Positions 19,580-30,028 of a stretch of 41,283 nt of DNA are shown here, one piece after another. The DNA is from Robiginitomaculum sp. (GTDB taxonomy: Bacteria > Pseudomonadota > Alphaproteobacteria > Caulobacterales > Maricaulaceae), in contig JALWSB010000165.1 in NCBI GenBank assembly GCA_027080345.1, forward strand, positions 1 to 41,283. Reading direction: 5' to 3'. The notes beneath the pieces are model-generated. The model did not search any database, was not told the DNA's origin, and saw nothing but the letters and a program-made list of their open reading frames with translations. How positions within the stretch are numbered: the stretch's first letter is position 1; every line of letters begins with the position of its first letter. A program made the position numbers and the translations under genes.

Positions 19580-20686
19580 ATGGTTGCGATAAAATTCTTG
19601 CTTGCCGCATTGGTTCTGATGCTTGTCGGTTATGTCCTGCGACGCCCGCCAAAAGGGCATTGGCACGCTTTGGCCGGGTTTGCCAGCAGCTTTATTCTGA
19701 CCGCCGCCGTGATCAATATCGGGGCGGCGCGCAGCGGCATTGTCCGCGACGGGCCATATGCGCAAATTGCCGCCAATGCCCTGCACCGCATCAGCGAAGA
19801 TGACACCCCCTATATCTTGTTTGTCGGCGCCAGCTATTCGCGCAATGCCATAAATGACAAGGCCCTGACGCGCCAGTTCAAGGCCAGGGGCTTTGACAAA
19901 AAAGCCATTACTTTCGCCCTTGAAGGAGCCAGCCTGCAAGAGCGTGATTTACGCCTGCGCCAGTTTCTAAAAGCCGCCAAACGCCCGCCGGAAATTGTTT
20001 TTCTCGAAGCCTCGCCAGAGTTTGACCGCGCCCCGACCCACGGCTTCGTCATTGCCAAATTTTCCGAACGGGTGATCGGCCAGTTTGATCCGCGCGGCAC
20101 CTTATGGGCGGTGCGGGGTCTGGCCAAAGGGAGCCCTGACGGCGCGGCTGATTTTGTTAAAAACACTTTGCTTTTGGGCCTGCACATCCCGCTCAACTGG
20201 TTTAATGTCGGCCTGTTTAACGAGGCGACGACACTGGCCAAAGCGGCACCGCTTTCGTCGTGGGACCCACAAGACACCCCCCGGCGCACGGTTGAAGTGG
20301 CCGATCGCCACCGTGGTTTGTACGCTAAAAACGTCCCCACACCGGCGCTTTTTGCCTGGGGCGAGGCGTTTCGTGCGGCGCAGGAAAAAACCTTGCGCCA
20401 GGCCGGCGTCAACGCCATAGCCTATTATTTTCCTCCCGTTATCGATGCGCAGGAACGCGCCTATTTACGCGCCATTTGCGCCGCCCACCCGCGCACCCCA
20501 TGCATTGCGCCCGATGATCCGCTCATGCTGGCAAAGCTGGATGGCCCGGTCTGGTTTGATGAAGAGCATCTGCTCGCGCCCGGCGCCGCCGTTTATGACC
20601 AATGGCTGGCGGAAAAAATCATCGCATCGGGCATTCTTGGCGCGCCGCATTCCCCCACCCTTTTAGCCCTGAGGCGCAATTCATGA
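19580..20686 (+). CDS. Membrane-anchored SGNH-hydrolase-like protein
   Basis: MVAIKFLLAALVLMLVGYVL leader; YILFVGASYSRNAINDKAL and PVWFDEEHLLAPGAAVYDQWLAEKI resemble SGNH blocks; next to MBOAT. Confidence 0.55.
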   Translation: MVAIKFLLAALVLMLVGYVLRRPPKGHWHALAGFASSFILTAAVINIGAARSGIVRDGPYAQIAANALHRISEDDTPYILFVGASYSRNAINDKALTRQFKARGFDKKAITFALEGASLQERDLRLRQFLKAAKRPPEIVFLEASPEFDRAPTHGFVIAKFSERVIGQFDPRGTLWAVRGLAKGSPDGAADFVKNTLLLGLHIPLNWFNVGLFNEATTLAKAAPLSSWDPQDTPRRTVEVADRHRGLYAKNVPTPALFAWGEAFRAAQEKTLRQAGVNAIAYYFPPVIDAQERAYLRAICAAHPRTPCIAPDDPLMLAKLDGPVWFDEEHLLAPGAAVYDQWLAEKIIASGILGAPHSPTLLALRRNS

Positions 20687-22107
20687 TTTTTACCAGCTTT
20701 ATCTTTTTGGTGTTTTTCGCCGCTGTGTTTACGCTTTACTGGGCGGTGCCAAACCGCCGGGCGCGGCTTTATATCCTTTTGACCGCCAGCGCGATTTTTT
20801 ACGGCTGGTGGGATTGGCGTTTTTTAAGCCTGATCAGCCTGGTCATTGTGTCTTCATGGCTCACCGCCAAATTGATCGACCGGGACGGGGCCAGCCCCCG
20901 CGCCCAAAATATCGCCCTTGCCGGGGGGGTCGGGCTGTCACTGATTGTGCTGGGTATATTCAAATATACCGGCTTTTTTGCGAACAGCATGGCCGATCTT
21001 TTTGCCCTGATGGGCCTGAAGGCCGACATGCCGACATTGCGCATTATTCTGCCCGTCGGGGTCAGTTTTTATATCTTTCAGGCCATATCCTATATGGCCG
21101 ATGTGCGCCGCGGGGTGATGCGCGCCGAACCGCGCCTTAGCCGCGTCGGGTTATATATTGCGTTTTTCCCGCAATTGGTGGCCGGGCCGATTGTCCGCGC
21201 CGCCAGCTTTTTTCCGCAAATGGAGCGGCCCAAACGATTGGGACGCCGGGCGCTGGTCGTGGGCCTTCGGGCCTTTGCCATGGGCTTTGTTTACAAGGCC
21301 CTGCTGGCCGACAATATGGCGCCATTGGTCGATCACGTTTTTGGTAATCTTGATCAATATGGCAATGGCGCGGTGGTGCTCTCGACGCTGGTTTTTGCGG
21401 CGCAGATTTATTTTGATTTTGCCGGGTATTCCTTGATGGCGATCGGCATTGCGCGGCTGTTTGGCTATCATATCCCGCGCAATTTCAACTATCCTTATGC
21501 CGCCACCTCCATCACCGATTTTTGGCGGCGCTGGCATATGTCGCTTAGCTTCTGGCTGCGCGATTATCTTTTTATTCCGCTGGGTGGCTCGCGCCACGGC
21601 AAATTTGCCTATTACCGCAATCTTATGGCCACCATGGTCTTGGGCGGTCTGTGGCACGGCGCGGCCTGGACCTTTGTCGCCTGGGGGGCGCTACACGGAT
21701 TGGCGCTGGTCGTCCATAAATTATGGCTGACCCATGTTAAACCGGCTTTGGCGGACATGGTAACGATCCCACGCTGGTTGGGCTGGCTGGCGGGCTTTGC
21801 CGCCACGCAAAGCCTCGTTCTGGCGGGCTGGGCGATTTTTCGGGCGCAAAACATGCACGATGCGCTGGATGCCCTCTACGCCTTTACCAATTTACGCCAT
21901 GGCGGCGTACAAACCCTTGGCTGGGCGGCGGCGCTGGCGGTAGTGGCGCTGGCCATCGATCAGGCTTTGGGGGCCACACGCTGGCGCCCCAAATGGGCCT
22001 TTTTGGAAAGCCCAACCCTGTGGTGGGCCGGTGCCGGCATGGCCACAGCCATCGCCCTCAGCATCTACCCCCTAAAAGCCGCGCCTTTCGTGTATTTCCA
22101 GTTTTAG
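20683..22107 (+). CDS. MBOAT-family O-acyltransferase (AlgI-like)
   Basis: MIFTSFIFLVFFAAVFTLYWAVPNRRARLYILLTASAIFYGWWD, FFPQLVAGPIVRAASFFPQ, NFNYPYAATSITDFWRRWHMSLSFWLRDYLFIPLGGSRHG, GGLWHGAAWTFVAWGALHG. Confidence 0.95.
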   Translation: MIFTSFIFLVFFAAVFTLYWAVPNRRARLYILLTASAIFYGWWDWRFLSLISLVIVSSWLTAKLIDRDGASPRAQNIALAGGVGLSLIVLGIFKYTGFFANSMADLFALMGLKADMPTLRIILPVGVSFYIFQAISYMADVRRGVMRAEPRLSRVGLYIAFFPQLVAGPIVRAASFFPQMERPKRLGRRALVVGLRAFAMGFVYKALLADNMAPLVDHVFGNLDQYGNGAVVLSTLVFAAQIYFDFAGYSLMAIGIARLFGYHIPRNFNYPYAATSITDFWRRWHMSLSFWLRDYLFIPLGGSRHGKFAYYRNLMATMVLGGLWHGAAWTFVAWGALHGLALVVHKLWLTHVKPALADMVTIPRWLGWLAGFAATQSLVLAGWAIFRAQNMHDALDALYAFTNLRHGGVQTLGWAAALAVVALAIDQALGATRWRPKWAFLESPTLWWAGAGMATAIALSIYPLKAAPFVYFQF

Positions 22108-22117
22108 GCGTCCTTTT

Positions 22118-22148
22118 TGTCATTACCCGGCTTGTCCGGGTAATGACA
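22118..22148. repeat. Palindromic repeat TGTCATTACCCGG-N5-CCGGGTAATGACA
   Basis: Perfect 13-bp arms; further copies near 22536-22562 (+) and 22794-22823 (-). Confidence 0.85.
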
Positions 22149-22168
22149 CGTTGGGAATAAAGCTAACA

Positions 22169-22210
22169 CCTTATGCTGAGGGATTGCGCAGCAATCGTCT
22201 CGAAGCATGG
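22169..22210 (+). repeat. Dispersed repeat, CTGAGG...TCTCGAAG type
   Basis: ccttatgctgagggattgcgcagcaatcgtctcgaagcatgg; same architecture as 10410-10452. Confidence 0.65.
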
Positions 22211-22239
22211 GGTTTTGCTCGCTTTCGTAAAACACCTTC

Positions 22240-22825
22240 GTGTCACCCCGGAAGCCCATGGGCTATCCGGGGCCTATAGTGACGTAATCGATGCCCTATG
22301 GATCCCGGATCAAGTCCGGGATGACACGTAGGGGCCGGGATGACAAGAGGTGGTAAGGGGTAAGCCTTACGTTCGCATGGTTCGACAGGCTCACCATGAG
22401 GTTTTACATACCCCAACACCGTCATTGCGGTACCCGCCTTCGCGGGCACAGGCTCCGGCCGCAATCCATCTTGTGGCATTAAAATAGACCCCGGGCGTGG
22501 GTCCGGGGTGACGAGACTTTGGGATTATTTTGATCTGTCATTACCCGGCTTGTCCGGGTAATCCAGATTGTGACTCACAAGCCCCTCATCCCGGCCTTCT
22601 CCCAAGGGAGAAGGGGAAGAACTGGTCTATTTCATCCGTACATGGCGGTATTCTTACGCCGCTCTGGATACCGGCTTTCGCCGGAATGACGGCCGGATGG
22701 GGAAAGCACGCGCCAAGCCACCCCTGTCTTCGTCACCCTTCGGTTTAACCGGAGGGTCCATGTGGCAAGGCAAAATGCGCGGGGCTTCACAATGGATTAC
22801 CCGGACAAGCCGGGCAATGACACAT
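22240..22825. repeat. Mosaic of several palindromic intergenic repeats (REP/BIME-like cluster)
   Basis: caccccgg...ccgggg, gatcccggatcaagtccgggatgaca, gttcgacaggctcaccatgagg, gaccccgggcgtgggtccggggtgacg, ctgtcattacccggcttgtccgggtaat, ataccggctttcgccggaatgacgg, ggattacccggacaagccgggcaatgaca. Confidence 0.75.
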
Positions 22826-22888
22826 AGAGGAGAATAACGAGGGTGGAGGGGTCCAGAATTTATGAAGAATTTACCGCGATAGTTACCG

Positions 22889-23086
22889 TCACTTGGGCTT
22901 TTTGCTCACGGCGCGCTGCGCCAATTCTGACCCGCCGCCAGCGAAAAGCGCGGCCAGAATCCCCAAAGCGATATTGTCGAAGACCAGCCAGACAAAAAGG
23001 AATACCAACAAAGCCGCGCCCACATTGATCGGGGCGCGGGATTTGGTTTTATGCACGGGTTCAATGTTGTTTTGATCATCTTCCAT
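22889..23086 (-). CDS. Small membrane protein, hypothetical
   Basis: MEDDQNNIEPVHKTKSRAPINVGAALLVFLFVWLVFDNIALGILAALFAGGGSELAQRAVSKKPK. Confidence 0.55.
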   Translation of the reverse strand: MEDDQNNIEPVHKTKSRAPINVGAALLVFLFVWLVFDNIALGILAALFAGGGSELAQRAVSKKPK

Positions 23087-23304
23087 GGCGGGTTCCTTTG
23101 GCGCTATATGAGGTGTGACAATAGTGATTTTGCCACCTCTGGCAAGCATGCCCTTTGGCCTGCCTGCTACAGGACAACAATTCCCATAGCTTGCGCCCGC
23201 ATTTTACACCGCTGCGCGCTTGCCCAATGTGTATTGCGGGGGTATAAGCCGCGCTTCATGCGGGCATAGTGCCCGCCAGCATCCAGATTTAGCGGACCGG
23301 ACCG

Positions 23305-23526
23305 ATGAAAAAAGATATCCACCCCGACTATCACATGATCACTGTGGTAATGACTGATGGCACCAGCTATCAGACCCGTTCGACCTATGGCAAGGAAGGC
23401 GCGACCCTCAATCTTGATATTGATTCGCGCACCCATCCGGCCTGGACCGGTGGTGGACAGCACCTGCTTGATCGCGGTGGCCGTCTCAGCCGCTTTAAAG
23501 ACAAATATAAAGGCTTTGTCAGCTAG
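23305..23526 (+). CDS. rpmE: 50S ribosomal protein L31 (cysteine-free form)
   Basis: [50 protein letters not shown]...[13 protein letters not shown]. Confidence 0.92.
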   Translation: MKKDIHPDYHMITVVMTDGTSYQTRSTYGKEGATLNLDIDSRTHPAWTGGGQHLLDRGGRLSRFKDKYKGFVS

Positions 23527-23642
23527 GCCCAAAAGCCCGGTTGACGCCAGCACACCCAGACCGCAAATTATGAGCCATTCCCTTAACGAGGGAATCAGCG
23601 CACCCATGCCTGAAGCGCAGGCGAGAAAAAGGACGGTTTGCC

Positions 23643-25046
23643 ATGTCTGAACCCTATGATCTTGTTATTATTGGCGGCGGTCCGGGGGGCTATAATTGCG
23701 CCATTCGCGCCGGGCAGCTTGGCCTCAAAGTCGCCTGTATTGAAAAACGCGCCACATTGGGCGGGACCTGCCTGAATGTCGGCTGCATCCCGTCCAAGGC
23801 GCTTTTGCATGCCTCGCAAAGCTATGAAGAGGTCAGCACCGCTTTGCCGGCCATGGGCGTTGTCTGTAAAGACTTGAGCCTTGATCTTGGCGCGATGATG
23901 AAGGCCAAAGACGAAACCGTTGACGGGCTGACCAAGGGCATTGCCTTTTTGTTCAAGAAAAACAAGGTCACACATATCGAAGGAACGGGCCGCATTGCCG
24001 GGCCGGGCAGCGTCGAGGTGAGCGATGCCAAGAATAAAAAAAGCACGTTGAGCACCAAAAACATTGTTATTGCCACCGGCTCCGAAGTCACCCCTTTGCC
24101 GGGTATTGAGATCGACGAAAAACGCATTGTTTCGTCCACCGGCGCACTGAGCCTTTCATCGGTGCCAAAATCCATGGTGGTGATTGGCGCGGGCGTTATC
24201 GGGCTGGAGCTTGGCTCGGTCTGGCGGCGGTTGGGCGCAAAAGTCAGTGTGGTTGAATACCTGCCGCGCATTTTGCCCGGCGCCGATGGCGAGGTCGCCA
24301 AACAGGCGACACGAGCATTTAAAAAACAGGGCATTGACTTTCATCTTGGCATGAAGGTCACCGGCGTTGAAAAACTGAAATCAAAATTAAAGCTGAGCAT
24401 GGAACCGGCCGCAGGCGGGGACGCAGCGCAGCTTGAGGCGGATGTGGTTCTGGTCTGCATTGGCCGCCGCCCGATCACGCAAGGGCTGGGGCTGGAAGAG
24501 GCCGGGGTTACAATAGACACGCGCGGCTTTATCGAGACCGATCACTGGAAAACCGGCGCGGCCAACATCTGGGCCATTGGCGATTGCACCACCGGACCCA
24601 TGTTGGCGCACAAGGCCGAGGAAGAAGGCACCGCCTGCGCCGAAGCGATTGCCGGCAAGGCCGCGCATGTCAATTATGACGTCATTCCGGGCGTGGTTTA
24701 TACCGCGCCGGAAATTGCCTGGGTCGGGCGCACCGAAGAAGAGTTAAAAGACGCCGGGATTGCCTTCAAAAAAGGGGCCTTCCCGTTTAGCGCCAATGCA
24801 CGCGCCCGCGCCAATCACCAGAGCACAGGCTTTGTCAAAGTGCTGGCCGATGCCACGACCGACGAAATACTGGGCGTACACATGCTGGGGCCGAATGTAT
24901 CAGAAATGATTGGCGAAGCCGCTTTGGCGATGGAATTTCGCGCCGCTTCCGAAGATATTGCCCGCACCTGCCATGCCCACCCGACCTTGTCCGAAGCCCT
25001 GCGCCAAGCCGCCATGGGCGTCGAGGGCTGGACCATGCAAATGTAA
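23643..25046 (+). CDS. lpd: Dihydrolipoyl dehydrogenase
   Basis: [73 protein letters not shown]. Confidence 0.95.
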   Translation: MSEPYDLVIIGGGPGGYNCAIRAGQLGLKVACIEKRATLGGTCLNVGCIPSKALLHASQSYEEVSTALPAMGVVCKDLSLDLGAMMKAKDETVDGLTKGIAFLFKKNKVTHIEGTGRIAGPGSVEVSDAKNKKSTLSTKNIVIATGSEVTPLPGIEIDEKRIVSSTGALSLSSVPKSMVVIGAGVIGLELGSVWRRLGAKVSVVEYLPRILPGADGEVAKQATRAFKKQGIDFHLGMKVTGVEKLKSKLKLSMEPAAGGDAAQLEADVVLVCIGRRPITQGLGLEEAGVTIDTRGFIETDHWKTGAANIWAIGDCTTGPMLAHKAEEEGTACAEAIAGKAAHVNYDVIPGVVYTAPEIAWVGRTEEELKDAGIAFKKGAFPFSANARARANHQSTGFVKVLADATTDEILGVHMLGPNVSEMIGEAALAMEFRAASEDIARTCHAHPTLSEALRQAAMGVEGWTMQM

Positions 25047-25057
25047 TTTTGCTCAAC

Positions 25058-25092
25058 AAAAAGCCCCGGACGCAAAACGCCCAGGGCTTTTT
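25058..25092. terminator. Bidirectional intrinsic terminator between convergent genes
   Basis: AAAAAGCCC...GGGCTTTTT 9-bp stem. Confidence 0.75.
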
Positions 25093-25109
25093 CAAGGGGG
25101 TATGTGGGT

Positions 25110-26219
25110 TTATTCCGCCGCCGTGGCGTCTGCATCCGTGTGGCCAAGACCACCTTTGGCAGCAATGGCAGAAACATAAGCTTTGCGCGCATCAAAATCG
25201 GCGGCAATGCGCTCATCATCGGCCTGCATGGCCTCAATATCCTGATCCGCATAGTGCAAAACGCCCATGTCTTCATAGGCGGCGCGAATACGCGGCCCCC
25301 ACAGGCCAATATCCTTGACGACCGGCACGATACGCTGGAACAACAACGTGCGGAAGAGTTTATTGATCTCGCTGTGCTTGGTGTATTCGACGCATTCTTC
25401 CACCGGCATATCAAGGGCCTGGTAAATTTCGCGGCCCTCGAAACGGTCACGCATCAGATAACAGGCCTCGACCAAAAATTCCTCGCGTTCATCGCGTTCG
25501 GCCTGGGTCAGGTGCGGATAATAATCGCGCAAAGTCAGACGGCCAAACGCCACATGACGCGCTTCGTCTTCCATCACATAGGCATTGACCATTTGCGCCA
25601 GCGGGTTTTGCGACACATCGCGAATGGTGGCAAAGGCGGCCAGCGCCAGCCCTTCAATTACCACCTGCATGGCCAGATAGGTGATGTCCCAGCGCGGATC
25701 GCGCAACGCCTGGTCAACCAGTTCCTGTAACGGCTTGGTCATCGGGTAGGACACTTCAAATTTTTGCAGGAGCTTTTTATAGGCTTCGATATGGCGCGCT
25801 TCATCCATGGTCTGGGTCGAGGCATAGAATTTGGCGTCCATGTCCGGCACCTGGCCGACAATCTTGGCCGCGCAAATCAGCGCCGCCTGCTCGCCTTGCA
25901 AAAATTGTGAAATATTCCAGGCCTGCCCATGGCGCATAAACAACGCCCGGTCTTTTTTGCCCATACGATCCCAGATCGGCGTGCCATAAAGCGCTGTGCC
26001 TTCGGGGGGAAGCTGCATGGGGTTATCTTCGTCCAAATCCAGCGTCCAGTCGATGCGTTTGAGCGCATCCCACTGCATATCCTTGCCTTTTTGGTAAAGA
26101 TGCATGAGCTGCGTGCGCCCTTCATCAAATTCCCAATCAAATATGACGTCATATTCCTGTGGTACCGTCCAATGCGAATCAATGTCCGGAACCGCGTAAA
26201 GCTCACGCAAACTCGTCAT
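25110..26219 (-). CDS. Ferritin-like diiron protein (R2-like fold)
   Basis: GEQAALICAAKI, TMDEARHIEAYKKLL, VIEGLALAAF, VMEDEARHVAFGRLTL supply repeated E/ExxH ligand motifs; start at MTSLRELYAVPDIDSHW. Confidence 0.8.
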   Translation of the reverse strand: MTSLRELYAVPDIDSHWTVPQEYDVIFDWEFDEGRTQLMHLYQKGKDMQWDALKRIDWTLDLDEDNPMQLPPEGTALYGTPIWDRMGKKDRALFMRHGQAWNISQFLQGEQAALICAAKIVGQVPDMDAKFYASTQTMDEARHIEAYKKLLQKFEVSYPMTKPLQELVDQALRDPRWDITYLAMQVVIEGLALAAFATIRDVSQNPLAQMVNAYVMEDEARHVAFGRLTLRDYYPHLTQAERDEREEFLVEACYLMRDRFEGREIYQALDMPVEECVEYTKHSEINKLFRTLLFQRIVPVVKDIGLWGPRIRAAYEDMGVLHYADQDIEAMQADDERIAADFDARKAYVSAIAAKGGLGHTDADATAAE

Positions 26220-26286
26220 ATTTATCTCCCTTGTATTATATTCTGGCCAGACTTTTCGCCCGTTGCCGCGCTTATAACACAGTTTT

Positions 26287-26317
26287 TTATAAAAGTGAAC
26301 AGTGTTCACTTTTATAA
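26287..26317. promoter_or_regulatory. Perfect 31-bp inverted repeat, candidate TetR-type operator for the diiron gene
   Basis: TTATAAAAGTGAACA-g-TGTTCACTTTTATAA, 15-bp perfect arms, 68 bp upstream of the minus-strand start codon. Confidence 0.8.
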
Positions 26318-26380
26318 TTCAGGACACACTTTTCCCGGTGATGCCAAACGGCAAATCACGCGGGGGATTCTTCAATTTTT

Positions 26381-27094
26381 CTAGGATTCTATGCGCGTGG
26401 CGGCGACGATCCGGCCTTGCTGTGGGCTTTGGATAAAAATTGCACAGCCGCCGGATTTTGGCATCGGGTGGCTGATATGCTGGGCAGTGCCGGTGAGATC
26501 AGCAATTTTGGTCAGTTTGGACACCATATTGACCTGCACCATGCGCTTACCCTTGTTTTCGCCGCCCATTACCGCAACGTGCTGGACCCCCGGCGCATAG
26601 GCCGCAACCCAGACGCTCAGGCCTTTTTTATCCTGCTTCGAAAGTGCCGAAATATCGATATCGACCACACCGTCTTTCAAGACCGCGCTGATTTGCAGTC
26701 CATTATCCACCGCCTTGTCTTTGGCAATGTCTGCCTTGACGAGCGCCTCATGGGTGCCTTTGACCAGCGCCTTGCCATTAATGACAAATTGCGGCGTATA
26801 CACCCGCGGATTATGCAGCATTTTGCCGTAAACATACTGGCGATCAGTAAAGGCCTGGCTGGCAAACGTATCCGTCCAACCCAGATAATCCCAGTAATTG
26901 ACCGCAAAGCTTAAGGCAACAACATCATCATCCTTGGCGATATCGGCCAAAAGCGCATTGGCTTTGGGGCAATTGGGACAGCCCTGGCTGGTGAAAAGCT
27001 CCACCATCACGCTGTGCGCCTGCGCCCCGCGCCCGCCAAAAGACAGGCTCAGAACCGTGCTGGCACACACCAAAAGGACAAAACGTATTATCAT
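26381..27094 (-). CDS. DUF1223 family secreted thioredoxin-like protein
   Basis: HSVMVELFTSQGCPNCPKANALLADIAKDDDVVALSFAVNYWDYLGWTDTFASQAFTDRQYVYGKML; start could be 27106 or 27094. Confidence 0.88.
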   Translation of the reverse strand: MIIRFVLLVCASTVLSLSFGGRGAQAHSVMVELFTSQGCPNCPKANALLADIAKDDDVVALSFAVNYWDYLGWTDTFASQAFTDRQYVYGKMLHNPRVYTPQFVINGKALVKGTHEALVKADIAKDKAVDNGLQISAVLKDGVVDIDISALSKQDKKGLSVWVAAYAPGVQHVAVMGGENKGKRMVQVNMVSKLTKIADLTGTAQHISHPMPKSGGCAIFIQSPQQGRIVAATRIES

Positions 27095-27169
27095 GCGCTT
27101 ATACAATCATAATTATGCGTTCAGCGCCAATCAAATGGCCGTGAAGCGGGGGTGATCGCGGCGCGCCCC

Positions 27170-29866
27170 CTATCCACGGGCAAGATTACGCAGCACATAA
27201 TGCAAAATGCCGCCATTCTTGTAATAGTCCATTTCATCATCGGTATCGATGCGAACCAGCGCCTCAACCGCACGGGTTTTTCCGTCAGCATTTTCGATGT
27301 TTATCTGTACATTTGATTGCGGGACAATAGCGTCAAGACCGGCAATCGACACGGTTTCATCGCCGCGTAAATGCAGACTTTCGCGGGTTACGCCCCCGGT
27401 CAGTTGCAAGGGTAAAACCCCCATGCCGATCAGGTTGGAACGGTGAATGCGTTCAAAACTTTCAACAATAACCGCCCGCACACCCAAAAGCCGCGTGCCC
27501 TTGGCCGCCCAGTCCCGCGATGAACCGGTGCCGTATTCCTTGCCGCCAAAAATAACCAACGGCACCCCATCGTTCACATACCGCATGGCCGCATCAAAAA
27601 TCGGCTCTGTAACCCCGTCCGGATAGTGTTTGGTAAAGCCGCCCTCGACCCCGTCCAGCATCAGATTGCGAATACGGATATTGGCGAAGGTGCCGCGCAT
27701 CATCACATTATGATTACCGCGCCGCGAACCATAGGAGTTAAAGTCCTTGGGGGCCACCTGATGGGAACGCAAATAATCTCCGGCCGGGCTATCGGCCTTG
27801 ATCGCCCCGGCCGGGCTGATGTGGTCGGTGGTGATCGAATCGCCAAAAAGACCAAGAATACGCGCGCCCTTAATGTCTTCCACCGGCGCAACATCCAGCG
27901 TCATGCCGTCAAAAAACGGCGGGTTTTGCACATAGGTCGAGGCCGGGTTCCAGTGATAGGTCTCGCTTTGCGTCACGTCGATTTTTTGCCAATGTTCATC
28001 ACCTTTAAAGACGTCCGCATAACGCTGGGCAAACATTTGCGGGGTAACGCATTTGCGGACACAGGCGGCGATTTCCGCCGAGCTGGGCCAGATATCTTTA
28101 AGATAAACCGGATTGCCGTCCTGGTCCTCGCCCAGCGGGTCTTTGGTAATATCAACAGTCATTGACCCGGCAATGGCATAGGCCACCACCAATGGCGGCG
28201 AGGCCAGATAATTGGCCTTGATGTCCGGGCCGATACGGCCCTCGAAATTACGATTGCCCGACAGAACCGAACACGACACCAGATCGCCGTCCTTGATAGC
28301 GGCGGCAAAATGATCGGGCAGCGGCCCTGAATTGCCAATACATGTGGTACAGCCATAGCCAACAAGGTTAAAGCCCATGGCATCAAGATCGTCCTGCAAT
28401 CCGGCGCGCGCCAGATAATCAGTAACCACTTGCGAACCTGGGGCCAGCGAGGTTTTCACCCACGGTTTGACCGTCAAACCCCGCGCGCGCGCATTACGGG
28501 CGAGCAGGCCCGCGCCCAGCATAACCGACGGGTTGGAGGTATTGGTACACGAGGTAATGGCGGCAATAAAAATATCCCCGTGGCCAAGCGTATAATCCTG
28601 CCCGTCCAAAGAGACCTGCCGGTCCTTGTCGCTACCTTTACCAAAGACCTCGCCAAGAGCGCGGTCAAAAGCGCTGGCCGCCTCGCCAAGGGCGATACGG
28701 TCCTGCGGCCGTTTGGGGCCGGAAATCGAAGGCTGTGTCTGCGCCAGATCAAAGCTCAGCGTATCGGTATAGGTTGGCTCATCCCCCGGCTCGCGCCACA
28801 GGCCTTGCGCTTTGGCATAGGCCTCGACAAGCGCCACCCGGTCTTTATCGCGCCCGGTTGCCGTCAAATACGAAATGGTTTCATTGTCGATGGGGAAAAA
28901 GCCGCACGTGGCCCCATATTCCGGCGCCATATTGGACAAGGTCGCCTGATCTTCCAATGACAGATGATCCAGCCCGTCGCCATAAAACTCAACAAATTTA
29001 CCGACCACGCCGCGTTCGCGCAGCATTTGCACTACCGTCAAAACAAGGTCGGTCGCCGTCGCCCCTTCGGGCAATTGGCCGTGCAGATGAAAGCCGATCA
29101 CATCGGGGATCAGCATGGAAATCGGTTGCCCCAGCATCGCCGCTTCGGCCTCGATCCCGCCAACGCCCCAACCGAGCGCCGATAACCCGTTAATCATGGT
29201 GGTGTGACTGTCGGTCCCAACCAATGTGTCGGGATAGGCACAGGTCTCGCCACCCTTGTCGGCGGTCCAGACGGTTTGCGCCAGATATTCCAGATTGACC
29301 TGGTGGCAAATCCCCGTCCCCGGCGGCACCGCACGAAAATCGTCAAATGCAGTGGAACCCCAGCGCAAAAACTCGTAACGCTCGCCATTGCGCTCATATT
29401 CACGCTCTACATTGCGCGCAAAACTGTCGGCATGGCCAAAATTATCCACCATCACCGAGTGATCGATAACCAGATCGACCGGCACTTGCGGGTTGATCAC
29501 ATCGGCGCTGGCCCCCAGCTTGACCGCCGCATCACGCATTGCCGCCAGATCGACCACCGCCGGCACGCCGGTAAAATCCTGCATCAACACCCGCGCCGGG
29601 CGAAACGCAATCTCATGATTTGATGAACGTTTTTTGAGCCAGTCGGCAACCGCCTGAATGTCTGCCGCCGTAACGCTGCGCCCGTCTTCGTGGCGCAATA
29701 AATTCTCAAGCAGCACTTTTAGGGATTTTGGCAAGGCCGATATGCCCGCCAGACCATTTTTTTCCGCCTCTTTAAGGTCAAAATACACATAGGACTTGCC
29801 GCCAACATCAAGCGTGCGGCGACAATCAAAACTGTTCTTGGAGGCAAAGCTGTTTTTGGAGGCCAT
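27170..29866 (-). CDS. acnA: Aconitate hydratase AcnA
   Basis: [79 protein letters not shown]-type [40 protein letters not shown]. Confidence 0.97.
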   Translation of the reverse strand: MASKNSFASKNSFDCRRTLDVGGKSYVYFDLKEAEKNGLAGISALPKSLKVLLENLLRHEDGRSVTAADIQAVADWLKKRSSNHEIAFRPARVLMQDFTGVPAVVDLAAMRDAAVKLGASADVINPQVPVDLVIDHSVMVDNFGHADSFARNVEREYERNGERYEFLRWGSTAFDDFRAVPPGTGICHQVNLEYLAQTVWTADKGGETCAYPDTLVGTDSHTTMINGLSALGWGVGGIEAEAAMLGQPISMLIPDVIGFHLHGQLPEGATATDLVLTVVQMLRERGVVGKFVEFYGDGLDHLSLEDQATLSNMAPEYGATCGFFPIDNETISYLTATGRDKDRVALVEAYAKAQGLWREPGDEPTYTDTLSFDLAQTQPSISGPKRPQDRIALGEAASAFDRALGEVFGKGSDKDRQVSLDGQDYTLGHGDIFIAAITSCTNTSNPSVMLGAGLLARNARARGLTVKPWVKTSLAPGSQVVTDYLARAGLQDDLDAMGFNLVGYGCTTCIGNSGPLPDHFAAAIKDGDLVSCSVLSGNRNFEGRIGPDIKANYLASPPLVVAYAIAGSMTVDITKDPLGEDQDGNPVYLKDIWPSSAEIAACVRKCVTPQMFAQRYADVFKGDEHWQKIDVTQSETYHWNPASTYVQNPPFFDGMTLDVAPVEDIKGARILGLFGDSITTDHISPAGAIKADSPAGDYLRSHQVAPKDFNSYGSRRGNHNVMMRGTFANIRIRNLMLDGVEGGFTKHYPDGVTEPIFDAAMRYVNDGVPLVIFGGKEYGTGSSRDWAAKGTRLLGVRAVIVESFERIHRSNLIGMGVLPLQLTGGVTRESLHLRGDETVSIAGLDAIVPQSNVQINIENADGKTRAVEALVRIDTDDEMDYYKNGGILHYVLRNLARG

Positions 29867-30028
29867 GGGTATTTCCTTTTCCACTGTGCTGGTTGTCAGG
29901 GCGGCCCCTGCCGTCACTGACCCTGTGAGTCTTTATTACCAGCAATCCTATGCCACGCGGATCACACAAGGTCTATCATTGCGCCTGCCAAATCAGTAAG
30001 ATTGGCGTCCCTGTTTACGGAGATTGCC

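Noticed and set aside
22118-22825. CRISPR array
   Set aside because: The repeats are self-complementary, of mixed families and unevenly spaced, with no regular spacers or cas genes.
23167-23607. 146-aa minus-strand ORF with a hydrophobic N-terminus
   Set aside because: It lies antisense across rpmE, whose identity is clear; the remainder reads as reverse translation of L31 and intergenic DNA.
26140-26155. 16-bp palindrome AATATGACGTCATATT inside the diiron gene
   Set aside because: It falls in conserved-looking coding sequence (EYDVIFDW) and differs from the upstream 31-bp operator; a chance palindrome is the simpler reading.
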